Assembly: GCF_002250565.1 (NCBI RefSeq)
Contig: NZ_NMVJ01000006.1
Span: 682,001 to 746,000, forward strand
Length of the DNA stretch: 64,000 nucleotides
Direction: 5' to 3'
DNA from: Parenemella sanctibonifatiensis
Lineage (GTDB): Bacteria > Actinomycetota > Actinomycetes > Propionibacteriales > Propionibacteriaceae
In this document: one piece after another, positions 34,954 through 43,485 of the stretch
Layout: each line of letters begins with the position of its first letter
How positions within the stretch are numbered: the stretch's first letter is position 1
Notes under the pieces: generated by a model
Databases searched by the model: none
What the model was told of the DNA's origin: nothing
Seen by the model: the letters and a program-made list of their open reading frames with translations, nothing else
Made by a program: the position numbers and the translations under genes

Positions 34954-36476
34954 CACGCTGCTTCCTCCTCTGCTCTGCGCAGGCCCAGTGCCTGTCGCAC
35001 CTCGGCTGGGCCGGGCACGTCGACTCCGGCCAGGTCGGCCAGCGTCCACGCCAGCCGCCACACCTTGTCCAAGCCGCGGGCTGACAGTTGCCCCACCCGT
35101 ACGGCCCGATCCACCACCTGCAGCCCGGTCGGCAGCGGCAGATGGTTGCGCAGATACGGGCCCGGCACCTCGCTGTTGGTGCGCCAACCAGTGCCGCGTA
35201 GGCGACGTTCCTGCCGTTCCCGGGCCTCGCCGACCCGCTGTGCGACCGTGGCCGAACACTCCGGCTGCTCGTCGGCGGCGATCGCGCGCGGCTGCGGCAC
35301 CAGCTGTTGGTGGATGTCGATCCGGTCCAAGATGGGACCGGACAACCTTTCGGCGTAGCGCCGGACCGCGATCGGCGTGCATCGGCACTGCCCGCCGCGT
35401 TGGCCGGCCAGCCCGCAGGGACAGGGGTTGGCCGCCAGCACCAGCTGGAACCGCGCCGGATAGATGACCTGCTGGGATGCCCGGGCGATCACCACCCGGC
35501 CCGATTCGAGCGGCGTACGCAGCTGCTCCAGAGCCCGGCCGGGAAACTCGGCCGCCTCGTCCAGGAAGAGCACTCCCAGGTGGGCCCTCGAGATGGACCC
35601 GGGCCGGATCTGACGGGCTCCGCCGCCGACCAGGCTGACCGGCGAGGCCGAATGGTGCGGGTCCGCATAGGGAGGCCGGCGCACCAGCTGGTGCAGCGGG
35701 TCGCCCAGCATCGAGTGGATCGCCGACACCTCCAGGGATTCGGATTCCGTCAGGTCCGGCAGCAGCCCCGGCAGCCGCTCCGCCAGCATCGTCTTGCCGA
35801 CCCCGGGCGGGCCGTGCAGGAACATGTGGTGACGTCCCGCGGCGGCGACCTCCAGCGCCCACCGTGCCTCGGGTTGGCCGCGCACGTCGGCCAGGTCCGG
35901 CACCGGGTGGTCCCCCGGGTCGGGTGGCGCGGTCCCGATCGTGGGCATGTCCGGTGGCGCGCCCTCCCCCTTCAGGAAGGTGATGAGTTCGCTCAACTGG
36001 CTCACGCCGACGGCCCTGATGCCGGACACCAACCGAGCCTCGGTCGCCTGGTCGGCCGGCACCACCACCCGCTCGATGCCGAGCCTGGCAGCCGCGATGA
36101 CCGCGGCCAGCAGTCCGCTGACCGGGCGTACCCGGCCGTCCAGCCCCAACTCCCCCAGGAAGCACCAGCCCTGAAGCCGTTCCGGCTCGACCGCACCGGT
36201 GGCGGCGAGCACGGCGGTCACGATCGCCAGGTCGTAATGGCTGCCGCCCTTGGGGATGCTGGCCGGGGTGAGGTTGATGGTGACCAACTGTTGTGGCCAA
36301 CCACCGCCACTGTTGGCCACGGCAGCCTTGCAGCGGTCGCGGGCCTCATAGAGGGCGGTGTCGGGCAGCCCCACCAGCACGGTGCGGGGCAGGCCACCGC
36401 CGGTGGCCGCTTCGACCTCGATCAACTGCCCGTCCATCCCGGACAGGGCAACCGACAGCGTGGTGGCTAGCCCCAT
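34953..36476 (-). CDS. YifB-family Mg-chelatase-like AAA ATPase (ComM)
   Basis: 507 residues. The N-terminal Lon-protease-like/ChlI domain includes VEVEAATGGGLPRTVLVGLP and NLTPASIPKGGSHYDLAIV; the AAA core has Walker A GPPGVGKTMLAERLPG, Walker B LFLDEAAEFPGRALEQLRTP, then the cysteine cluster NPCPCGLAGQRGGQCRC and YAERLSGPILDRIDIH. ComM homologues drive branch migration in transformation. The ATG at 36476 was chosen because the protein then begins MGLATTLSVALSGMDG, the family start. It overlaps the yraN stop by 10 bases and dprA follows, the usual actinobacterial yraN-comM-dprA set. Confidence 0.95.
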   Translation of the reverse strand: MGLATTLSVALSGMDGQLIEVEAATGGGLPRTVLVGLPDTALYEARDRCKAAVANSGGGWPQQLVTINLTPASIPKGGSHYDLAIVTAVLAATGAVEPERLQGWCFLGELGLDGRVRPVSGLLAAVIAAARLGIERVVVPADQATEARLVSGIRAVGVSQLSELITFLKGEGAPPDMPTIGTAPPDPGDHPVPDLADVRGQPEARWALEVAAAGRHHMFLHGPPGVGKTMLAERLPGLLPDLTESESLEVSAIHSMLGDPLHQLVRRPPYADPHHSASPVSLVGGGARQIRPGSISRAHLGVLFLDEAAEFPGRALEQLRTPLESGRVVIARASQQVIYPARFQLVLAANPCPCGLAGQRGGQCRCTPIAVRRYAERLSGPILDRIDIHQQLVPQPRAIAADEQPECSATVAQRVGEARERQERRLRGTGWRTNSEVPGPYLRNHLPLPTGLQVVDRAVRVGQLSARGLDKVWRLAWTLADLAGVDVPGPAEVRQALGLRRAEEEAA

Positions 36477-36883
36477 GCCGAATCCAGCCCTGTGAGGTGA
36501 CTGACCCGCGGTTGCCGGCCCGGCTCCCACAGCACCCCGATGCCGTCGATCCGCATCTGAACGTTGGCGGGATGCTCACACATGTAGGTCCCTGCCAACA
36601 GCCGTAGCCGGTTGAGTTTCTCATCGGTGATGGACTCCATCGGGTCGCCGAACCCAAGCCCGCGCCGGGTCTTCACCTCGACGAAGGCCAAGATCGGGCG
36701 AGCGGGTGGCACCGTGCCGCCGCACTGGTCCGCGTTGATGAGGGCGATGATGTCGAGCTCACCGTGGCGACAACGCCAGTTGCGCGCCACGATCTCGGCT
36801 CGGTCGCGTTCGAGTAAGTGGCGTTCGGCGAGGTCTTCCCCGCGGACGCCCAGCTGGATGTTGTGGTTCGTCACATCTGACAT
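36467..36883 (-). CDS. UPF0102 (YraN) family putative endonuclease
   Basis: A 138-residue protein of the RecB-like/Holliday-resolvase fold. The nuclease motifs are GEDLAERHLLERDRAEIVARN, RHGELDIIAL (aspartate) and LAFVEVKTRRGLGFG (Glu-x-Lys). The family name YraN/UPF0102 is clear; its activity is unproven. The ATG at 36883 is the most likely start, giving MSDVTNHNIQLG, but no strong ribosome site is seen. It begins the yraN-comM-dprA operon and is divergent from the helicase gene with about 100 bases between. Confidence 0.88.
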   Translation of the reverse strand: MSDVTNHNIQLGVRGEDLAERHLLERDRAEIVARNWRCRHGELDIIALINADQCGGTVPPARPILAFVEVKTRRGLGFGDPMESITDEKLNRLRLLAGTYMCEHPANVQMRIDGIGVLWEPGRQPRVSHLTGLDSAWG

Positions 36884-36972
36884 CAGCGGTACCGGATCAG
36901 CGTTTTCGTCGGTCACCGGTGAATCTGTGGACAACTTCGGTCCTCTTCCTGCCTGTGGACGACCGGTCCGGC

Positions 36973-36978
36973 TAGCCT
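36973..36978 (+). promoter_or_regulatory. -10 element TAGCCT of the leaderless helicase gene
   Basis: TAGCCT ends six bases before the GTG at 36985, so the mRNA likely starts at the start codon. Confidence 0.55.
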
Positions 36979-36984
36979 GGCGGA

Positions 36985-39912
36985 GTGACCCATGACTTCG
37001 GCGTACGCGACGACGCGGACGCTGCCCGGAACTGGCAGCAGCGCTTCCGGGCCGACGTCCAGTACGGACTGCTCGACCTCGCCAACGAGGCACCACGGCT
37101 GCACCATCCGCACCTGGTGCTCAACCACCTCGACGGCACCGTCCAGCACGAACTGGTGGAGCAACTACGCCGCTGCGACAGCTTCACCTTCTCGGTGGCC
37201 TTCGTCACCGATGCGGCGGTGGCCCAACTCAAGCAACACCTGGTCGACTTCACCGGGACCGGCCGGATCGTCACCTCCACCTACCAGGACTTCAACTCGC
37301 CACGCGCCTTCGCCGAGCTGCTCAACCTGTCCCGACACAGCCGCATCGAGGTACGCCTGCACCAGGCCAAGGGCTTCCACCCCAAGGGCTATCTCTTCCA
37401 CAGCCGCGACAGCACCACCGCCATCATCGGCAGTTCCAACCTCACCAGTGCAGCGCTGTCCGCCAACCATGAGTGGAATGTCGCCGTCTCGGCGACCCGG
37501 CGCTCCGATCTGCATCGCCAGCTGGACCGGCTGATCGCCGAACAGCTGGATCATTCCGACCCTCTCACCGCTGACTGGATCCGGGACTACCAGGCCAGTT
37601 GGTCACCGCTACCGGCTCGCTTCACGGAGGCACCACGGCCGCTGTCTGATCCCGCGGCCGATGTGAACTCTCACGACTTCGCGATCACCCCGAACCGAAT
37701 GCAGCGTGATGCCCTGCTGGCGCTCGACCTGGCCCGGGCCGAGGGCGCTCGTCGGGCCATCATCGTGTCGGCCACGGGCACCGGCAAGACCATCCTGTCT
37801 GCCCTCGACGTCCGCGCCGTGGCGCCCAGGCGGCTGCTCTTCGTGGTGCACCGCGAGCAGATCCTGGACCGCACCATCCATGAGTACCACCGCGTGCTGG
37901 GTGGCCCCCGCAGCGATTACGGCAAGCTCACCGGCGGAGCCCGGGAACAGGACCGCCGCTACGTCTTCGCCACGATCCAGACACTCGCGCGGCCTGATGT
38001 GCTGGCCACCATCGCGCCCGAGGCCTTCGACCACGTCATCATCGACGAAGCGCATCGGGCGGGCTCTGCCAGCTACCAGCGGGTCATCAACCGGCTCACC
38101 CCTGACTTCCTGCTCGGCATGACCGCCACACCGGAGCGCACCGACGGCTTCAATGTCTTCGAACTCTTCGACCATGTGGTCCCCTACGAGATCCGACTGC
38201 AGCACGCCCTCGAAGCCGAGATGCTGGTGCCCTTCCACTATTACGGCATCGCCGACGTGGCCGGCATCGACGAACACGCCGACCTGCGTCGGCTCGTCAC
38301 ACCCGAACGGATGGACCGCCTGGTCACCACCCTGGAGGTCTACGGCCAGGCCGGTGTCGCACCGCGGGGGTTGATCTTCTGCAGTCGCACCGAGGAGGCC
38401 CATCAGCTCGCTGAGGCCTTGAACCAGCGCACCCTGCACGGTCAGCCGCTGCGCACCCGCGCGTTGACCGGTGCTGATGCGGTGGCATTCCGGGAGGAGC
38501 AGGTGGCCGCCCTCGAGAACGGTGAACTGGACTACCTGCTGACCGTCGACGTCTTCAACGAGGGCGTCGACATCCCCAGCGTCAACCAGGTCGTGATGCT
38601 GCGGCAGACCACCTCGGCGATCGTGTTCGTGCAGCAACTCGGCCGCGGCCTGCGGCTGGCGCCGGGCAAGGACTACCTGGTGGTCATCGACATGATCGGC
38701 AACTACGCCTCCAACTTCTTGATCCCGGTGGCCCTGTTCGGGGACGAGTCGCTCAACAAGGAGGCGCTGCGGCGCCAACTCACCGAGACCAGCGCTGCCA
38801 CCGGCCAGGTGCCGGGATTGTCCAGCGTCAGCTTCGACGAACTGTCCCGGCAGCGAATCCTACGGGCCATTGGCTCGGCCCGGCTGGACAGTTACGCCAC
38901 CTTGCGGGTCGCGCTGCGGACCCTGCAGCGGCGGGTCGGCGGCGTACCCCGGCTGTGGGACTTCCATCGCTTCGAGTCAGCTGATCCGGTGCTGTTGGCC
39001 ACCCGGGATGCCAACTACCCCACCTTGGTACGCAAGCTGCTCAAGGTGGACTCGGGCCTCAGCGAGGACGCCGATCGGGCGCTGGCGCTGCTGTCGCGGG
39101 AGGCGATGGCGGCCAAACGACTCCACGAACTGGTGTTGCTGTCATTGCTGTTGGACCAGGGCGTGGTGCGCTGCGAGGAGATCTCCCCGGCCTTCGCCGC
39201 TGAGGGGCTCCTGACCGGCGCCACGGAGGTCACCTCGGCGATCGACAGTCTCGCGTTGCGCGGCTACAACGCCAAGGACACCGCGGCGTACCGCTCCCCG
39301 ATCATCACCGAGCTGGACGGCACGCTGCGCCTCGGTGAAGTCGTACGCCGGGAGTGGCAGGCCTCCGAGCCGTTCCGGGTGGCCATCAAGGACCTGCTCC
39401 GGACCGGGCTGGCCGTGAATCGGGAGCGCTACCGGGCCGATCGACGCTTCACACCTGGCCGCCAGTACACCCGGCGCGACGCCGCGCGGATCCTCGGTTG
39501 GGGCACCAAGGTCGCCTCGACGGTCTATGGCTACCGCACCGATCCCGGTCGCGGCGTGGCGGCGCTGTTCGTCACCCTCGACAAGTCCCCCGATGTTGCT
39601 GCCCGACAGGCTTACCACGACCAGCTGCTGGATCGCAGCAGCATGCGTTGGTACTCCCGCAGCAACCGCACTCTGACCAGCGGCGACACCGCCCCGATCG
39701 CCGACGGCATCGATCTGGAGGTCTTCGTCAAGAAGGACGACGCCGAGGGCGCCGAGCACTACTACCTCGGCCTGGCGCACGCCACGAGCTCCCGCGAGAC
39801 CGAGCTGCCCACCCCGACCGGACCGCTGCCCGTGGTCGAGTTCGTCCTGCACTTCGACGACCCGATCCCCATCGGGCTGTACGACTACTTCACGCTGCTC
39901 ACCGACCCCTGA
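36985..39912 (+). CDS. PLD-nuclease/SF2 helicase/DUF3427 fusion protein
   Basis: 975 residues. N-terminal phospholipase-D-like domain (about 60-200) with QAKGFHPKGYLFHSR and IIGSSNLTSAALS, a single HxK half-site. The SF2 helicase core has Walker A SATGTGKTILSALDV (about 260), ATIQTLAR, the DEAH box VIIDEAHRAGSASY (about 355), LGMTATPERTDGF, and motifs V and VI DVFNEGVDIPSVNQV and FVQQLGRGLRLAPG. The last third is a DUF3427 region (YTRRDAARILGWGTKVAST and RWYSRSNRTLTSGD). The family acts on DNA or RNA; similar proteins are suspected in phage defence or repair, but the role is not proven. It interrupts a conserved core block. Confidence 0.92.
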   Translation: MTHDFGVRDDADAARNWQQRFRADVQYGLLDLANEAPRLHHPHLVLNHLDGTVQHELVEQLRRCDSFTFSVAFVTDAAVAQLKQHLVDFTGTGRIVTSTYQDFNSPRAFAELLNLSRHSRIEVRLHQAKGFHPKGYLFHSRDSTTAIIGSSNLTSAALSANHEWNVAVSATRRSDLHRQLDRLIAEQLDHSDPLTADWIRDYQASWSPLPARFTEAPRPLSDPAADVNSHDFAITPNRMQRDALLALDLARAEGARRAIIVSATGTGKTILSALDVRAVAPRRLLFVVHREQILDRTIHEYHRVLGGPRSDYGKLTGGAREQDRRYVFATIQTLARPDVLATIAPEAFDHVIIDEAHRAGSASYQRVINRLTPDFLLGMTATPERTDGFNVFELFDHVVPYEIRLQHALEAEMLVPFHYYGIADVAGIDEHADLRRLVTPERMDRLVTTLEVYGQAGVAPRGLIFCSRTEEAHQLAEALNQRTLHGQPLRTRALTGADAVAFREEQVAALENGELDYLLTVDVFNEGVDIPSVNQVVMLRQTTSAIVFVQQLGRGLRLAPGKDYLVVIDMIGNYASNFLIPVALFGDESLNKEALRRQLTETSAATGQVPGLSSVSFDELSRQRILRAIGSARLDSYATLRVALRTLQRRVGGVPRLWDFHRFESADPVLLATRDANYPTLVRKLLKVDSGLSEDADRALALLSREAMAAKRLHELVLLSLLLDQGVVRCEEISPAFAAEGLLTGATEVTSAIDSLALRGYNAKDTAAYRSPIITELDGTLRLGEVVRREWQASEPFRVAIKDLLRTGLAVNRERYRADRRFTPGRQYTRRDAARILGWGTKVASTVYGYRTDPGRGVAALFVTLDKSPDVAARQAYHDQLLDRSSMRWYSRSNRTLTSGDTAPIADGIDLEVFVKKDDAEGAEHYYLGLAHATSSRETELPTPTGPLPVVEFVLHFDDPIPIGLYDYFTLLTDP

Positions 39913-39968
39913 CCCGCACCCCCTGACCACCACCTGGGTCACGAATCTGTCATGGGTGGAGTGAGGCG

Positions 39969-39974
39969 TAGGGT
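39969..39974 (+). promoter_or_regulatory. -10 element TAGGGT of the leaderless transporter gene
   Basis: TAGGGT ends six bases before the GTG at 39981; no ribosome site precedes it. Confidence 0.55.
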
Positions 39975-39980
39975 CGGTGG

Positions 39981-41003
39981 GTGACCCAGAACAACTCCTC
40001 CCGTGCGCAGGCTGCGCTGGCGATCTTTCCCGTGCTGTTGGGCGTGCTCAGCGCCTCCCAGGCCCGTATCAACGGATCCTTGGCCGATCGGGTCGGGCAC
40101 GGACTCATCGCCGCCACCATCTCCTTCATCGTCGGTCTGGCCTCGCTGGTGGTGCTGGCCGTGGTCAACCGCTCCGGACGGGCGGGAGCCGCCCGGATCT
40201 GGCGGGCCGTCCGGGAGCGCAGCGTGCCGTGGTGGGCCTTCACCGGAGGTTTGTGCGGGGCGACCTACATCCTCGCCCAGTCCATGTCGGTGCCGCTGCT
40301 GGGCGTGGCGCCCTTCATCAGCGCCATGGTGCTGGGTCAGGTGATCGGGTCGATGTGTTTGGACGCCTTCGGCTGGTTGGACCTGCCCCGCCATCCCATC
40401 ACCACCAATCGGATCATCGGTGCAGTGGTGATGGTGATCGCCGTGTTGATCGTTGCCTGGGGCAAGCCGCTGTCGGTGGTGGCCATCGCGTTGCTCGCCC
40501 TGGGCGTGGTCTCCGGCATCGCGTTGTCGGTGCAGATGGCGGCCACCGGACGGCTCAATGTCGTCAGTCAGGAGGGCATCGGCCCCTCGCTGGTGAACTT
40601 CCTGATCGGCACCGCCGTGCTGCTGGTGGTGTCCTCCGTGGGGGTGGCGACCGGCCTGGTGCCCTTCCACACGCCTCCGACCGATCCGACGAGCATCTGG
40701 TTGTACGTCGGTGGTTTCGTGGGCGTGGTCTACATCATGGCGGTGGCGTTGTTCGTACGCCGGGTGGGCGCCTTCGTCCTCACGCTGGGGATCGTGGCGG
40801 GTCAGTTGCTCGGTTCGCTGCTGTGGGACACGCTGACCGGCAACTTCAACTGGCTGATGCTGATCGGCCTGCCGCTGGCCTTCGCCGGGATGGTGATCGC
40901 CAACTTCCGGGCCGGCGCCAGGCGTACCGACAACCGCGCCGCCGACCAAGATCAGGCCGCATCGGATCAGGCCTCGTCGGGTCAGGCCTCGTCGGGCACC
41001 TGA
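39981..41003 (+). CDS. DMT-superfamily membrane protein with two YdcZ-like halves
   Basis: 340 residues with about ten hydrophobic helices arranged as two homologous halves of five; the first has LGVLSASQARINGSLADRVG, the second VGGFVGVVYIMAVALFVRRVG. This fits the DMT_YdcZ group, whose substrates are unknown. The C terminus is a 15-base tandem-repeat-coded, Ser/Ala/Gln-rich tail. The frame starts at GTG 39981 with a -10 element six bases upstream. It ends 22 bases into the convergent DUF2469 gene, so the two share a 22-base overlap at their 3' ends. Confidence 0.85.
   Translation: MTQNNSSRAQAALAIFPVLLGVLSASQARINGSLADRVGHGLIAATISFIVGLASLVVLAVVNRSGRAGAARIWRAVRERSVPWWAFTGGLCGATYILAQSMSVPLLGVAPFISAMVLGQVIGSMCLDAFGWLDLPRHPITTNRIIGAVVMVIAVLIVAWGKPLSVVAIALLALGVVSGIALSVQMAATGRLNVVSQEGIGPSLVNFLIGTAVLLVVSSVGVATGLVPFHTPPTDPTSIWLYVGGFVGVVYIMAVALFVRRVGAFVLTLGIVAGQLLGSLLWDTLTGNFNWLMLIGLPLAFAGMVIANFRAGARRTDNRAADQDQAASDQASSGQASSGT
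40950..40994 (+). repeat. Three tandem 15-base copies at the end of the transporter gene
   Basis: Copies at 40950-40964, 40965-40979 and 40980-40994 of the form GATCAGGCCTCGTCG encode DQAAS, DQASS and GQASS. The last copy overlaps the 3' end of the convergent DUF2469 gene, whose final codons it supplies. Confidence 0.85.
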
Positions 41004-41293
41004 AGGTCGTTCTGAGCAATCTCCTCGATGGAGACGTCACGGAAGGTCAATACCTTCGCGCTCTTGACGAAGCGGGCCGGACGATACATGTCCCAGACCC
41101 AGGCATCGCCCATCGACACCTCGTAGTAGACGTCGCCACCCTCGGTGCGGACCTTGAGGTCGACCGCGTTGCACAGGTAGAAACGACGCTCGGTCTCGAC
41201 CGCGTAGGTGAAGATCCCGACGACGTCCTTGTATTCCTTGTAGAGCTGCAGCTCGAGCTGCGTCTCGTACTGTTCCAGGTCCTCTGCGCTCAT
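40982..41293 (-). CDS. DUF2469 family protein
   Basis: A 103-residue actinobacterial protein: MSAEDLEQYETQLELQLYKE, then VVGIFTYAVETERRFYLCN and YYEVSMGDAWVWDMYRPARF. It is nearly always found beside rnhB and yraN in actinobacteria; no function is established. The ATG at 41293 lies nine bases after a TAGAGT -10 element, so its transcript has at most a few leader bases. It ends inside the convergent transporter gene. Confidence 0.92.
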   Translation of the reverse strand: MSAEDLEQYETQLELQLYKEYKDVVGIFTYAVETERRFYLCNAVDLKVRTEGGDVYYEVSMGDAWVWDMYRPARFVKSAKVLTFRDVSIEEIAQNDLQVPDEA

Positions 41294-41302
41294 GGTGAGA
41301 CC

Positions 41303-41308
41303 ACTCTA
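41303..41308 (-). promoter_or_regulatory. -10 element TAGAGT of the DUF2469 gene
   Basis: On the minus strand TAGAGT ends nine bases before the ATG at 41293; it overlaps the end of rnhB (stop at 41306). Confidence 0.4.
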
Positions 41309-42019
41309 GCCCTCGTCGGCAGGTTCGGGGTCCCGCAGCGCTGCCGGGAGGGCAACGCCGTGTTTGCGGGCCGCCTCGCGGACGTTGCGATACCGCATCC
41401 GGTGTTGCGCCGAGGGGCCGTGCGCGGCCAGCCGTTCCTGGTGCAACGCCGTGTTGTAACCCTTGTGGATCTCGAATCCGTACGCCGGCAGCTCGGCGGC
41501 CATCTGGGTCATGATTCGGTCCCGGGTCACCTTGGCCAGGATCGAGGCTGCCGAGACGCAGGCGGCGACCTGGTCGCCCTTCCACACCGCCAGCGATGGG
41601 CAGCCCAGGCCGGGCACCTCGAAGCCGTCGGTGAGGGCGAACTCCGGGGTGATCTCCAGCCGGTTGACGGCACGCCGCAGCGCCGCCAGGTCGGCCTCGT
41701 GCATGCCCAGCTGATCGCATTCGTCAGCCTCGATCCGCACCACGGCCCAGGCCAGCGCCCGCTCCTGGATCTCGTCGTGGAGGCGCTCGCGGGTGGCGGC
41801 CGTCAGCTTCTTGGAGTCGTCCAGGCCGGCGATCGGACGTTTCGGATCGAGGATCGCCGCAGCTGCGACCAGCGGTCCGGCACAGGCGCCACGGCCGGCC
41901 TCGTCGGCACCAGCCACCGGGCCCAGGCCGGCCCGGTGCAACGCACGTTCATAGCCGTACGCCGAACCTCGGCGTACCACGAAACGCTGCCGACCGGCGG
42001 CAGCTGGCAGCGGGCCCAT
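41306..42019 (-). CDS. rnhB: Ribonuclease HII
   Basis: Cleaves RNA in RNA-DNA hybrids, and single ribonucleotides misplaced in DNA. 237 residues. The catalytic carboxylates are in VAGADEAGRGACAGPLVAAA (Asp-Glu) and later IEADECDQLGMHEADLAA, with DQVAACVSAASILAKVTRD and GYNTALHQERLAAHGPSAQH. The N-terminal stretch (about 1-30) is longer than in enteric RNase HII. It begins one base after the lepB stop; lepB-rnhB is the usual actinobacterial order. Confidence 0.96.
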   Translation of the reverse strand: MGPLPAAAGRQRFVVRRGSAYGYERALHRAGLGPVAGADEAGRGACAGPLVAAAAILDPKRPIAGLDDSKKLTAATRERLHDEIQERALAWAVVRIEADECDQLGMHEADLAALRRAVNRLEITPEFALTDGFEVPGLGCPSLAVWKGDQVAACVSAASILAKVTRDRIMTQMAAELPAYGFEIHKGYNTALHQERLAAHGPSAQHRMRYRNVREAARKHGVALPAALRDPEPADEG

Positions 42020-42020
42020 C

Positions 42021-42833
42021 TCAGCAGGTGCTGTCGGCCGATTCGATGACCGGTTTGTCCGGCGCCGGTTCCAAGGGATCGGGTACGGCCGCGAACGCCT
42101 CTGGCACCGAGAAGGTGCGCATGTTCTCGAACGGCAGAGCGATCGCGACCGCTGAGCCGACCACGGCCTCGACCGGGATGAAGGCAGAGTCGCCGTCCTC
42201 CCTGCCGGGCACCAGATCGTTGAGGTGGCAGCGGGAGTCGGAGCTCGCGTTGCGGTGGTCGCCCATCACAAAGATCCGGTCCTGCGGCACCACGACCGCA
42301 AACCGCATCTCCGAGGGCTCCACCATCTCGCCCTGGTTGTTGACATAGAGGTAGGCCGATTCGTCAATCGGCACACCGTTGACCATCAGGCGCCCCTCGG
42401 CGTCACAACACTCGACCCGGTCTCCGGGAAGCCCGATCACCCGCTTGATGAGGTGATTCTGGGAGGCGTTGGGCAGCACTCCGATGAACTCCAGGGCACT
42501 GACGAAGGGGCCGCGATCTTCGGGCTCAATGCTGAGCCAGGAGTTGTGGTCCTCGAAGACGACAATGTCGCCCCGTTGGAAGTCAACCATTTTCTGGACG
42601 ACGACCCGGTCATCGATCTGGAGGGTCTGCTCCATCGAACCGGAGGGGATGAGGAACATCTCGCCGATGAAGGTGCGCAGCACCACCGAAATGATGAGCG
42701 CGCCGAGCAGAATCAAGCCCAACTCGCGGATCCCGGACCAGATCCGGTGCCCCAGCGTACGCTGCTGTGCCGCCTCCTCGTCCGAGGTCACCTTCTTCTC
42801 CATGACCGTGCGCGTGCCCTGCTCCGGACTCAC
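42021..42833 (-). CDS. lepB: Signal peptidase I LepB
   Basis: Removes signal peptides at the outer face of the membrane. 270 residues; one membrane anchor (ILLGALIISVVLRTFI, about 37-55). The serine-lysine pair is visible as Ser66 in FLIPSGSMEQTL and Lys130 in HLIKRVIGLPGDRVECC; the box MGDHRNASSDSR is box E. The GTG at 42833 was taken as start, ATG 42803 being the alternative. It lies after rplS across a short gap holding a hairpin. Confidence 0.95.
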   Translation of the reverse strand: MSPEQGTRTVMEKKVTSDEEAAQQRTLGHRIWSGIRELGLILLGALIISVVLRTFIGEMFLIPSGSMEQTLQIDDRVVVQKMVDFQRGDIVVFEDHNSWLSIEPEDRGPFVSALEFIGVLPNASQNHLIKRVIGLPGDRVECCDAEGRLMVNGVPIDESAYLYVNNQGEMVEPSEMRFAVVVPQDRIFVMGDHRNASSDSRCHLNDLVPGREDGDSAFIPVEAVVGSAVAIALPFENMRTFSVPEAFAAVPDPLEPAPDKPVIESADSTC

Positions 42834-42888
42834 CGGCGCCGCCTCTCCCCTGAGCTGTCACCGGTCACAGTAGCCGGTGGGCGAGCAT

Positions 42889-42911
42889 CCTCCCGCGGAT
42901 CCCGCGGGAGG
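42889..42911 (-). terminator. Hairpin between rplS and lepB
   Basis: CCTCCCGCG (42889-42897) pairs with CGCGGGAGG (42903-42911) around GATCC, a 9-bp GC stem ending 13 bases downstream of the rplS stop on the minus strand. No T-tract follows, so it may only partly reduce transcription into lepB. Confidence 0.55.
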
Positions 42912-42923
42912 ACCGACGAAGGC

Positions 42924-43274
42924 TCAGTTCTCGCGCTTTTCCTTGATCTTGGCAGCCTTGCCGCGACGCTCACGCAGGTAGTAGAGCTTGGCGCGGCGGA
43001 CGTCACCGCGACGCTCGACCTCGATCTTCTCGATGATCGGGCTGTGGACCGGGAAGGTACGCTCGATGCCCACGCCGAAGCTGACCTTGCGGACCAGGAA
43101 GGTCTCGGTCAGGCCACCGCCGTTGCGGGCCAGCACCACGCCGGCAAAGACCTGGATACGGGAGCGGTTGCCCTCGATGACGCGTACGTGGACGCGGACG
43201 GAGTCACCGGCGCGGAAGTCCGGGATGTCGTCGCGTACCTGCTCGGCATTGATCTGTGCGATCAACGGATTCAT
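42924..43274 (-). CDS. rplS: 50S ribosomal protein L19
   Basis: 116 residues, located at the interface of the two subunits. Family features are [48 protein letters not shown] and [20 protein letters not shown]. The ATG at 43274 is the true start; a longer upstream frame is not supported. It is separated from trmD by a block with sdhCAB and two deacetylases, unlike the usual trmD-rplS order, and so must have its own promoter in the preceding 170 bases. Confidence 0.97.
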   Translation of the reverse strand: MNPLIAQINAEQVRDDIPDFRAGDSVRVHVRVIEGNRSRIQVFAGVVLARNGGGLTETFLVRKVSFGVGIERTFPVHSPIIEKIEVERRGDVRRAKLYYLRERRGKAAKIKEKREN

Positions 43275-43447
43275 GTCTGGTCCTCGCCCGTGCCACAGGT
43301 CACGTTCGCTCGGTGCGCGGTCGGCGCACATCTGATCGGAGTGGCCCACCCAAGGAGGCGGAGCCCGGCTGACTGGAACGATCCCCCCGTGGCAGGAGCC
43401 AGTCATACCAGCCGCTCACATTACCGCCCGCGCACCCGACATGCCAA

Positions 43448-43475
43448 AACGGCCCGTGCTGCTGCACGGGCCGTT
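43448..43475 (-). terminator. Intrinsic terminator of sdhCAB
   Basis: A perfect 12-bp stem (43448-43459 with 43464-43475, loop TGCT) 11 bases after the sdhB stop. On the minus strand it is followed by TT(TT)GG, a short T-run. Confidence 0.85.
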
Positions 43476-43485
43476 GTGGCTGAGG

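Noticed and set aside
34954-36300. Upstream extension of the dprA frame
   Set aside because: It lies over comM in another frame with Gly/Arg/Pro-rich composition; the DprA start at 34953 fits the family.
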